From: Rhodocyclaceae bacterium
Lineage (GTDB): Bacteria > Pseudomonadota > Gammaproteobacteria > Burkholderiales > Rhodocyclaceae
Assembly: GCA_023253415.1 (NCBI GenBank)
Contig: JALRGK010000196.1
Coordinates: 1-13,039, forward strand
Reading direction: 5' to 3'
DNA: 13,039 bases
This document shows, one piece after another, positions 7,401-13,039 of this stretch; within the stretch, counting starts at the first letter, position 1, and each line of letters begins with the position of its first letter. Position numbers and translations under genes: made by a program. The notes beneath the pieces were generated by a model. That model worked only from the letters and a program-made list of their open reading frames with translations, did no database searches and was not told the DNA's origin.

Positions 7401-7410
7401 AACGTAACGG
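7394..7410. terminator. Small inverted repeat holding both convergent stop codons
   Basis: CCGTTA (7394-7399), loop GAACG, TAACGG (7405-7410) form a 6-bp hairpin. The transporter's TAG (7398-7400) and the lysA TAA (7399-7397 on the minus strand) lie in it. A modest T-rich stretch follows on the plus strand only (TCGTTTCTCC). It is a plausible weak shared terminator and the only candidate at this junction. Confidence 0.3.
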
Positions 7411-8683
7411 TCGTTTCTCCGGCGTAGAGGCTTTCAATCGTTTCACGCGGACGAACGACGTGGGTTGTGCGGTCATCAATGAGAATTTCCGCAGCCCGTG
7501 GCCGCGTGTTGTAATTCGAACTCATGACCATGCCATAGGCGCCGGCCGACAAAACTGCCAGCAGGTCACCCTGTTGTAATGCCAATGGGCGGGCTTGCCC
7601 CAGGAAATCGCCCGTCTCGCACACGGGGCCGACAATGTCATAGGTGCGCGCCTCACCGTTGTGGGGGGCCACCGGGACGATGTCGTGCCAGGCTTCATAC
7701 AGCGCCGGGCGTGCCAGATCATTCATAGCAGCATCGACGATGGCAAAGTGTTTATCTTCGCCATGTTTGAGAAATTCAACCTTGGTCAGAAGGACGCCGG
7801 CATTACCCACCAGGCGGCGGCCCGGTTCCAGAAGGACACGCAGACCGCGACCCGTCAGGCGGTCGAGTAATGGCCGCAGATAGTCGCCGACCACCGGTTC
7901 GGTCTGGCCTTCATGGTAATAGATGCCGAGACCGCCCCCCAGATCGATGTGATGCAAGTGAATGCCTTCGCTTTTGAGGGTATCAACCAGCGGCAGGATG
8001 CGTTCCAGTGCTTCAACAAAGGGTGAGGGGTCTAGCAGTTGTGAACCGATATGGCAGTCGATACCCGTGACTTCAATGGCGGGCAGGGAAGCCGCATGGC
8101 GATACAGTGACAGCGCATCCGTAATCGGTACGCCAAATTTGTTTTCCTTGAGACCGGTCGAGATGTACGGGTGCGTTTTCGCATCGACATCCGGATTGAC
8201 ACGCAAGCTGATGGGGGCACGTTTGCCAACGCGGGTTGCGACAGCGGCCAGGCGATCCAGTTCGCTGGCCGACTCCACGTTGAAACAGAGAATCCCCGCA
8301 TTCAATGCAGCGACCATTTCCGCCTCGGTTTTGCCGACGCCTGAGAAAACCACTTTCTTCGGGTTGCCGCCGGCAGCTAGCACACGCGCCAGCTCACCGC
8401 CGGACACAATGTCGAAGCCTGAACCCAGTTGCGCAAACAGGCTGAGCACGCCGAGGTTGCTGTTGGCTTTCACGGCGAAACACACGAGGCCATCTTTGCC
8501 AGCCGGATGATTGGCGAGTGTGTCGGCGAAAGCCTGATAAGCATCTGTCAGCGCCGCCCGTGAATAAACGTACGTCGGCGTGCCATGAGCATCGGCAACG
8601 GCTTGCAGATCGACGTTTTCGAAATGCAGGTGCTGGTTCTGATCGTTCAGATGACGGCTGTGCGGAAATTGACGTTGCGACAT
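7397..8683 (-). CDS. lysA: Diaminopimelate decarboxylase
   Basis: PLP enzyme that decarboxylates meso-diaminopimelate to L-lysine, the last step of the pathway. The 428-residue product is a fold-type III decarboxylase. Lys72 in CFAVKANSN is the PLP lysine, HIGSQ lies at 211-215, the glycine-rich phosphate loop GGGLGI at 249-254 and EPGR at 286-289. The C-terminal active site has Cys355 in CETGDF and the AYGMVMSSNYN block. Length is close to the usual 415-430. It lies 27 bp downstream of the lptM-type lipoprotein gene on the same strand, a pairing conserved in Pseudomonas and other proteobacteria. No strong Shine-Dalgarno is seen before the ATG at 8683. It uses the product of dapF (2705-3538), which lies on the other strand. 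Confidence 0.98.
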   Translation of the reverse strand: MSQRQFPHSRHLNDQNQHLHFENVDLQAVADAHGTPTYVYSRAALTDAYQAFADTLANHPAGKDGLVCFAVKANSNLGVLSLFAQLGSGFDIVSGGELARVLAAGGNPKKVVFSGVGKTEAEMVAALNAGILCFNVESASELDRLAAVATRVGKRAPISLRVNPDVDAKTHPYISTGLKENKFGVPITDALSLYRHAASLPAIEVTGIDCHIGSQLLDPSPFVEALERILPLVDTLKSEGIHLHHIDLGGGLGIYYHEGQTEPVVGDYLRPLLDRLTGRGLRVLLEPGRRLVGNAGVLLTKVEFLKHGEDKHFAIVDAAMNDLARPALYEAWHDIVPVAPHNGEARTYDIVGPVCETGDFLGQARPLALQQGDLLAVLSAGAYGMVMSSNYNTRPRAAEILIDDRTTHVVRPRETIESLYAGETTVTF

Positions 8684-8710
8684 AGGCGGTGTGTATGAAG
8701 AATTCGGGGA

Positions 8711-8953
8711 TTAGTTGGCCAGCATCTGGGCAGGCGAATCGGTGCTCGGGTTGCGCAGCGATTCAGCCGCAATAGTAGGCTCAGCGGCGGGCTGTGGCTG
8801 GCCACCTTCAGCGCCGGCCGGTGGTTTGGCATTCGGCAGCTGGTTCGGAGCCAGATAAAGACCACCTTTGATGCCACAGGCCGACACAGCGAGCGTGGCC
8901 AGTATTGCAGGCAGTAGGGCGAAAAGACGGCATTGGACAGGGTGTTTAGACAT
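8711..8953 (-). CDS. lptM: LptM-type small outer-membrane lipoprotein
   Basis: Short lipoprotein of 80 residues. The signal peptide has a hydrophobic core at about 10-24 and a lipobox VSAC with the lipidated cysteine at residue 26. After the cysteine comes GIKGGLYLAP, matching the CGxKGPLYLP signature of the LptM (YifL/LppL) family, then a proline/alanine-rich unstructured tail. In E. coli LptM assists oxidative maturation of the LptD–LptE LPS translocon; the same role is inferred here. The neighbours support it: cyaY is divergent 77 bp away and lysA follows, as in Pseudomonas, where the gene is called lppL. The minus-strand promoter must lie in the short gap with cyaY; no clear -35/-10 pair was found. 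Confidence 0.88.
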   Translation of the reverse strand: MSKHPVQCRLFALLPAILATLAVSACGIKGGLYLAPNQLPNAKPPAGAEGGQPQPAAEPTIAAESLRNPSTDSPAQMLAN

Positions 8954-8989
8954 GGCGAGATGGTATCACGCAGCGTGACTGCTAGCCGT

Positions 8990-8995
8990 TAGAAT
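8990..8995 (+). promoter_or_regulatory. Candidate -10 box (TAGAAT) for cyaY
   Basis: TAGAAT is a 5-of-6 match to the sigma-70 -10 box in the 77-bp lptM–cyaY divergent gap, 35 nt before the cyaY ATG. No good -35 is found at 16-19 nt spacing. Confidence 0.35.
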
Positions 8996-9014
8996 GGCCT
9001 CTTCGGAGATAGCT

Positions 9015-9083
9015 ATGTCAGAAAGACATCATGGACGAAAAAACGTTTTTGGATCACAGTCAGCAAACCTTACGCCAGATTGA
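9015..9083 (+). other. Possible 22-codon ORF overlapping the cyaY start
   Basis: An ATG at 9015 has a well-spaced GGAG (9005-9008, 6-nt gap) and opens a 22-codon frame ending TGA at 9081-9083. It overlaps the first codons of cyaY in another frame. The cyaY ATG at 9031 has only a weak purine run before it. This could be a leader ORF, a chance start, or a sign that a one-base error in the six-A run at 9038-9043 hides the true cyaY start: removing one A would fuse the two frames. Confidence 0.3.
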
Positions 9084-9357
9084 AACTGCGGTTGAGCAGG
9101 CAATGGATGATGGCGCCGATGTCGATTTCGAGATGCAGGGCGGCATACTGGAGATTGAGTGTGCCGATGGTAGTAAAGTCATCATCAGCCCCCACGTCAT
9201 TGCCCAGGAGATATGGGTGGCGGCGCGCTCTGGAGGCTTTCATTTCCGGCATGATGAGGCACGAGGCTGGGTCGATACGCGATCAGGGGAACCCCTGTTT
9301 GCCCATCTGGCTAGCATCCTCAAACAACAAGGCCAGATTCACGTGAATCTGGCCTGA
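9031..9357 (+). CDS. cyaY: Frataxin-like iron-sulfur assembly protein CyaY
   Basis: Bacterial frataxin, a small acidic cytosolic iron-binding protein that binds IscS and modulates iron-sulfur cluster assembly. The 108-residue length is typical. The N-terminal helix and first strand are rich in Asp/Glu (DDGADVDFE, about 26-34), the expected iron-binding acidic ridge. The conserved core continues with the GGILEIECADGSKVIISPH strand region and the signature EIWVAARSGGFHF (about 60-72). It is divergent from lptM and convergent with the PBP1A gene. The start is the ATG at 9031, though the better ribosome binding site serves the out-of-frame ATG at 9015. The last eight codons lie in a perfect palindrome that probably serves as the PBP1A terminator. 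Confidence 0.95.
   Translation: MDEKTFLDHSQQTLRQIETAVEQAMDDGADVDFEMQGGILEIECADGSKVIISPHVIAQEIWVAARSGGFHFRHDEARGWVDTRSGEPLFAHLASILKQQGQIHVNLA
9321..9354 (-). terminator. Rho-independent terminator of PBP1A inside the cyaY 3' end
   Basis: GGCCAGATTCAC (9331-9342) and GTGAATCTGGCC (9343-9354) are perfect reverse complements, giving a 10-bp stem with an ACGT loop. On the minus strand the stem is followed directly by TTGTTGTTTG (9330-9321), a terminator-like T-rich tail, 43 nt after the PBP1A stop codon. On the plus strand the following bases are not T-rich, so the signal points in the PBP1A direction. It lies wholly within cyaY codons, which read KQQGQIHVNLA. Confidence 0.75.
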
Positions 9358-9396
9358 GGCTGATGGGGCAGGTGGAGGTGGTATAGGCAGCGCCAG

Positions 9397-11676
9397 TCAA
9401 TCGACGGGCTTGCTACCGGAGTCGGCGGGCTCGGGTTCGATGCTGGCCGGCACACTCCCCTTGAAGAAGTATTCTTTAGCCACGCCGCCTTTACGACTGC
9501 TGGTGACGTCCACGGCAACTACATCTTCCGGCGCGGGCTGTGTGCCTTGGGGAACGCCCTGCAGGGCGGTTTCCATGGCGCCGATCCAGATCGGGAGTGC
9601 GGCTTGGCCACCGGTTTCGCCATTACCCAGATTCCGCGGCTGATCAAAGCCCATCCAGGCACAACCCGCCACGGTTAGTTGATAACCGCAGAACCAGGCA
9701 TCGACGTGTTCGTTGGTCGTCCCGGTTTTACCAGCGAGGTCAGTACGTTTGAGCTGCGCCGAAGCTTTGGCAGCGGTACCGTAGATCGTGACATCGCGCA
9801 GCATGCTATCCATGACGAATGCGTTGCGCGCCTCAATGACGCGCGGTGCCGTGTCGCCGGCAATGACCGGTTGGGCTTGTGCGACGACGGTGCCCTTCTC
9901 ATCACGAATTTCCTGAACGATGTACGGATTGACTAGGTAGCCGCCGTTCGCAAATACCGCATAGGCGCGCGCCATCTGCCAGGGTGTTACGGAACCGGCA
10001 CCCAGCGCCATCGTCAGATAGGGGGGGTGCTTCTCGGCCTCGAAGCCGAATCGGGTCACGTATTCCTGGGTGTACTTCACGCCCGATGCCTGCAGAATGC
10101 GGATCGACACCATGTTCTTGGATTTTGCGAGTGCCGTGCGTAGACGCATCGGCCCTTCGTATTTGCCATCGTAGTTCTTTGGCGTCCAGGCGGTGGAGCC
10201 GGTTTCCGCCGAGCCGATGGTGATCGGGCTATCCTCCACAATGCTGGCGGGGCTAAAGCCTTTTTCCAGTGCTGCCGAATAGATGAACGGTTTGAATGAG
10301 GAGCCGGGTTGTCGCCAGGCCTGGGTGATGTGGTTGTATTTGTTCAGTGTGTAATCGAAGCCACCAACCAGGGAGAGCACAGCCCCATCCTTCGGCGCCA
10401 TCGAGACAAATCCGGCTTGGACTTCAGGGAGCTGGCTGATCTGCCAGACACCCTTGTCGTCCTTGATGACACGGACCACGGCGCCTGGCCGCAGGCGCTT
10501 GCTGGGTAGGGCCTTATCGCCCATCATGCTTTGTGCAATCTTGATCTGGTCACCGGTCAGAATCATCGGGTCGCCACCGCGTACTGCCAGACGAATCTTT
10601 TGTGGGTCCAGTGACAGAATCACCGCCGGTTTCAGCAAATCAGAGTCTGGATAGTTGGACAGCAGGTCGTCGACATCATCGTCTTCGTTCTTCAATTTAG
10701 ACAGATCGACGAAGCCCTCAGCGCCGCGGTAGCCGTGGCGCTTGTCATAGGCCAGAACAGCGTTACGCATGGCTTTGTAAGCAGCTTCCTGGTCTGCTTT
10801 CTTCAGCGTGGTAATTACTGTGAGGCCACGCGTGTAGATATCCTGAGGGAAGAGGTCGTTAGCCATCTGGCGCGCCATTTCAGCCACATAATCGGCGTGC
10901 ACGGCAAATTCATTGGCGTGGCGTTTTACATTCAGCGGCTCATTCAGAGCCGCCTCATACTGCGCATCAGTCAGATATTTCAGGTCGTGCATCCGGCGCA
11001 GCACGTATTGCTGACGGATCTTGGCGCGTTTGGGATTAACAACGGGGTTGTAGGCCGATGGTGCCTTGGGTAGGCCGGCCAGCATAGCCGCTTCGCCCGG
11101 TGTCAGCTGGTCGAGAGACTTGCCGTAGTAGATTTGCGCAGCAGAGGCAAAACCGTAGGAACGCTGTCCCAGATAAATCTGGTTAATGTACAACTCGAGA
11201 ATCTGATCTTTGGTGAGGTTCTTCTCGATTTTCAGTGCCAGCAAGACTTCGTATAGTTTGCGAGTGACGGTTTTTTCCGAAGACAGGAAGAAGTTGCGTG
11301 CCACCTGCATGGTGATTGTTGAAGCACCTTGCTTTTTGCCACCGGATACGAGGTTGGCTGCGGCAGCACGGGCAAAACCGAACACGTCAACGCCGGAGTG
11401 TTGATAGAAACGATCGTCCTCAGCTGCCAGGATGGCCTGCTTCATGACCTCGGGTACTTGGTTGATCTTAACCACCTGGCGCCGTTCTTCACCAAACTCG
11501 CCGATCAGTGCGCCATCGGCGGTGTAAACGCGTAACGGCACTTTCGGCCGGTAATCCGTGAGGACATCGAGAGACGGTAGCTGCGGATAGGCAAACGCCA
11601 CCAGTACACCACCTAGGCTAAAGCCAATGACGGTGAGCAGGGCCAGAGTAACCAGAAGTTTGTTGAGCCAGCGCAA
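9397..11676 (-). CDS. mrcA: Bifunctional penicillin-binding protein 1A
   Basis: Class A PBP that polymerises lipid II and cross-links peptidoglycan in the periplasm (also named ponA). The 759-residue product has an uncleaved N-terminal membrane anchor at about 7-29. The GT51 glycosyltransferase domain carries catalytic Glu86 in AAEDDRFYQHSGVD, GASTITMQVARN (about 117-128) and ELYINQIYLG (about 161-170). An OB-like insert is followed by the transpeptidase domain with S459-x-x-K462 (GSSFKPF), SKN at 519-521 and K650-T-G-T (LAGKTGTTNEHVDAWFCGY). The start is a TTG at 11676; no in-frame ATG lies upstream, and a later start would lose the anchor. Just upstream are a consensus -10 box and the thiC terminator. 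The C-terminal tail (about 730-759) is acidic and low-complexity. Confidence 0.96.
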   Translation of the reverse strand: MRWLNKLLVTLALLTVIGFSLGGVLVAFAYPQLPSLDVLTDYRPKVPLRVYTADGALIGEFGEERRQVVKINQVPEVMKQAILAAEDDRFYQHSGVDVFGFARAAAANLVSGGKKQGASTITMQVARNFFLSSEKTVTRKLYEVLLALKIEKNLTKDQILELYINQIYLGQRSYGFASAAQIYYGKSLDQLTPGEAAMLAGLPKAPSAYNPVVNPKRAKIRQQYVLRRMHDLKYLTDAQYEAALNEPLNVKRHANEFAVHADYVAEMARQMANDLFPQDIYTRGLTVITTLKKADQEAAYKAMRNAVLAYDKRHGYRGAEGFVDLSKLKNEDDDVDDLLSNYPDSDLLKPAVILSLDPQKIRLAVRGGDPMILTGDQIKIAQSMMGDKALPSKRLRPGAVVRVIKDDKGVWQISQLPEVQAGFVSMAPKDGAVLSLVGGFDYTLNKYNHITQAWRQPGSSFKPFIYSAALEKGFSPASIVEDSPITIGSAETGSTAWTPKNYDGKYEGPMRLRTALAKSKNMVSIRILQASGVKYTQEYVTRFGFEAEKHPPYLTMALGAGSVTPWQMARAYAVFANGGYLVNPYIVQEIRDEKGTVVAQAQPVIAGDTAPRVIEARNAFVMDSMLRDVTIYGTAAKASAQLKRTDLAGKTGTTNEHVDAWFCGYQLTVAGCAWMGFDQPRNLGNGETGGQAALPIWIGAMETALQGVPQGTQPAPEDVVAVDVTSSRKGGVAKEYFFKGSVPASIEPEPADSGSKPVD

Positions 11677-11703
11677 GGTGATGATCCGTAAAGAGTTTTC
11701 GCG

Positions 11704-11709
11704 ATTATA
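11704..11709 (-). promoter_or_regulatory. Consensus -10 box (TATAAT) for the PBP1A gene
   Basis: The minus strand carries TATAAT 27 nt before the TTG start at 11676, placing transcription start at about 11697. No hexamer at 15-19 nt upstream resembles TTGACA; that stretch falls in the 3' half of the thiC terminator hairpin. The leader would be only about 20 nt, with a weak CGGA as ribosome binding site. Confidence 0.5.
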
Positions 11710-11717
11710 CGGGACCG

Positions 11718-11748
11718 GATTAAGGCAGCCTTATGGGCTGCCTTAATC
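11718..11748 (-). terminator. Terminator hairpin downstream of thiC
   Basis: GATTAAGGCAGCC (11718-11730) and GGCTGCCTTAATC (11736-11748) form a perfect 13-bp stem with a 5-nt loop, starting 8 nt after the thiC stop. The A/T-rich stem base resembles bidirectional terminators, but there is no T tract beyond the stem. It separates thiC from the PBP1A promoter on the same strand. Confidence 0.75.
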
Positions 11749-11756
11749 TTCGGGCT

Positions 11757-12620
11757 TTAGACCTTTCGATACACCTCGGCACCGGTCTTCACAAACTCGA
11801 TGGCCTTGGCTTCCATGCCTTTCTCAAGGGCTTCGGTCTCGCCGATGCCCTGTTGGGCGGCGAAGTCACGGACATCCTGCGTGATCTTCATCGAACAGAA
11901 GTGTGGACCGCACATCGAGCAGAAGTGAGCGACCTTGGCAGATTCCTTGGGCAGCGTCTCGTCGTGGAATTCGCGTGCCTTGTCCGGATCGAGGCCCAGG
12001 TTGAACTGGTCGTCCCAGCGGAACTCGTAACGAGCCTTTGAGAGCGCGTTGTCTCGAATCTGGGCGCCGGGGTGGCCCTTGGCGAGGTCGGCGGCATGCG
12101 CAGCCAGCTTGTAGGTGATGATGCCTTCCTTGACGTCGTCCTTGTCGGGCAGACCCAGGTGTTCCTTCGGTGTGACATAGCAGAGCATGGCCGTGCCATA
12201 CCAGCCGATCATGGCAGCACCAATACCGCTGGTGATGTGGTCGTAGCCCGGCGCGATGTCGGTGGTCAGCGGGCCGAGCGTATAGAACGGCGCTTCATCA
12301 CACCATGCCAGCTGCAGATCCATGTTTTCCTTGATCAGCTGCATCGGCACATGACCAGGGCCTTCGATCATCACCTGCACATCGTGCTTCCAGGCGATCT
12401 GTGTCAGTTCGCCCAGTGTCTTGAGTTCGCCGAGTTGTGCTTCGTCGTTAGCATCGTAGATCGAACCGGGGCGTAGACCATCGCCCAGCGAGAAAGCTAC
12501 GTCGTAGGCCTTCATGATTTCGCAGATCTCTTCGAAGTGCGTGTAGAGGAAGTTTTCCTTGTGATGTGCCAGGCACCACTTGGCCAGGATGGAGCCACCG
12601 CGCGAGACGATGCCGGTCAT
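11757..12620 (-). CDS. thiC: Phosphomethylpyrimidine synthase ThiC, C-terminal fragment
   Basis: Radical-SAM enzyme that rearranges 5-aminoimidazole ribotide to hydroxymethylpyrimidine phosphate for thiamine. Only the last 287 residues of a protein usually near 600-630 are present, starting inside the conserved (M)TGIVSRGGS block. What remains is well conserved: AKWCLAHHKENFLYTHF, SLGDGLRPGS, EGPGHVPM, the APFYTLGPLTTDIAPGYDH block and the C-terminal cluster motif CSMCGPHFC (CX2CX4C, Cys codons at 11919-11921, 11910-11912 and 11895-11897). The same frame stays open to 12767, but those 49 extra codons are the antisense of another gene and do not belong to ThiC. The upstream half, promoter and any TPP riboswitch are missing. 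The 5' truncation coincides with the sequence junction at about 12620. Confidence 0.95.
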   Translation of the reverse strand: MTGIVSRGGSILAKWCLAHHKENFLYTHFEEICEIMKAYDVAFSLGDGLRPGSIYDANDEAQLGELKTLGELTQIAWKHDVQVMIEGPGHVPMQLIKENMDLQLAWCDEAPFYTLGPLTTDIAPGYDHITSGIGAAMIGWYGTAMLCYVTPKEHLGLPDKDDVKEGIITYKLAAHAADLAKGHPGAQIRDNALSKARYEFRWDDQFNLGLDPDKAREFHDETLPKESAKVAHFCSMCGPHFCSMKITQDVRDFAAQQGIGETEALEKGMEAKAIEFVKTGAEVYRKV

Positions 12621-12621
12621 G

Positions 12622-13039
12622 CAGGTGACGGCGCCCGACAAGATTCCGCTCAACAAGCTCAAGGTTCCGGCCGGCTTCAAGGTCGAGCTCTGGGCCCATG
12701 GCATGCCGGGCGTGCGCATGATGACGCGCGGTGACAAGGGCACGATCTTCGGCGGCACGCGCATCATCGGCCGCGTCTACGCCATCACCGACAAGGGCAG
12801 CCAGCGCGACCATGTCATCCTGGCGCAAGGGCTGACCCAGCCCAACGGCCTCGCCTTCCGCAACGGCGCGCTCTACGTCACCGCGGTCAACCGGGTGTTC
12901 CGCTACGACGGCATCGAGGACAAGCTCGCCAATCCCGGCACGCCGGTCGAGATGACCAGCGCCTTCAACCTGCCGCCGGAAGTGCATCACAACTGGAAGT
13001 TCACGGCCTTCGGCCCGGACAACAAGCTCTATTTCCAGG
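12622..13039 (+). CDS. PQQ-dependent sorbosone/glucose dehydrogenase-like protein, internal fragment
   Basis: The plus-strand frame from 12622 is open to the right edge (139 codons). It reads as a beta-propeller sugar dehydrogenase of the sorbosone dehydrogenase family: KLKVPAGFKVELWAHGMPG, MMTRGDKGTIFGGTRIIGRVYAI, GLTQPNGLAFRNGALYVTAVNRVFRYDGI, and LPPEVHHNWKFTAFGPDNKLYFQ. Members are usually secreted, PQQ-dependent oxidoreductases. The signal peptide and N-terminus are absent: the frame begins at the junction with thiC, where an ATG (12619-12621) arises by chance from the join. Only 10 of 139 codons end in A or T, a much stronger G/C bias than the left part of the window. Family is fairly secure; substrate is unknown. 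It is probably foreign to the rest of the contig. Confidence 0.82.

Noticed and set aside
7962..8510. Plus-strand 182-codon frame
   Set aside because: Antisense shadow of lysA; Ser/Arg/Pro-rich translation typical of a shadow frame.
12621..12767. 49-codon N-terminal extension of the thiC frame
   Set aside because: It is the reverse complement of the sugar dehydrogenase coding sequence and does not resemble ThiC; the frame is open only by chance.
12448..12990. Minus-strand 180-codon frame across the junction
   Set aside because: It reads antisense through the dehydrogenase and out of frame through thiC; long only because of high GC content.
1..13039. Defence system, prophage, insertion sequence, CRISPR array or toxin–antitoxin pair
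   Set aside because: No transposase, phage, Cas or toxin-like protein and no regularly spaced repeats were seen; the only recombinase is the housekeeping XerC in its usual context.

Overview
The window looks like a chromosomal contig from a betaproteobacterium (possibly Burkholderiales or a relative). Protein families and gene order suggest this: metK divergent from two LpxL-type acyltransferases, dapF–DUF484–xerC, lptM–lysA next to cyaY, and a ponA-type PBP1A. No phage, transposon, CRISPR, tRNA or rRNA was seen. Most of the window is ordinary housekeeping and envelope metabolism.

Layout. The left edge (1-619, minus) holds the N-terminal half of metK. It is preceded by a 226-bp divergent intergenic region (620-845). 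Read in the metK direction, this region contains a multi-tier hairpin followed by a T-rich tract just before the metK Shine-Dalgarno sequence. From 846 to 7400 a tightly packed plus-strand run follows: lpxL-like 1, lpxL-like 2, dapF, a DUF484 gene, xerC, rlmI and an AEC-family transporter. Three junctions in it are 4-bp ATGA overlaps. The minus-strand lysA–lptM pair (7397-8953) converges on the transporter with a 4-bp overlap. cyaY (9031-9357, plus) is divergent from lptM. PBP1A (9397-11676, minus) converges on cyaY, and its probable terminator lies inside the end of cyaY. The C-terminal part of thiC (11757-12620, minus) comes last, followed by a perfect 13-bp terminator hairpin.

Functional theme. 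DapF makes meso-diaminopimelate, which is used in peptidoglycan polymerised and cross-linked by PBP1A, and which LysA decarboxylates to lysine. The LpxL-like enzymes finish lipid A, and the LptM-type lipoprotein helps assemble the LPS export machine. XerC, RlmI, CyaY and ThiC are general housekeeping functions.

Main anomaly. At about position 12620 the thiC reading frame stops matching its family in mid-protein. The remaining 420 bp encode, on the opposite strand, an internal piece of a PQQ-dependent sorbosone/glucose dehydrogenase-like protein with about 93% G/C at third codon positions. This is most simply an assembly chimera at the contig end, though a real rearrangement is not excluded. 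The best candidate for undescribed biology is the structured metK leader. I do not see a clearly novel multi-gene system here.
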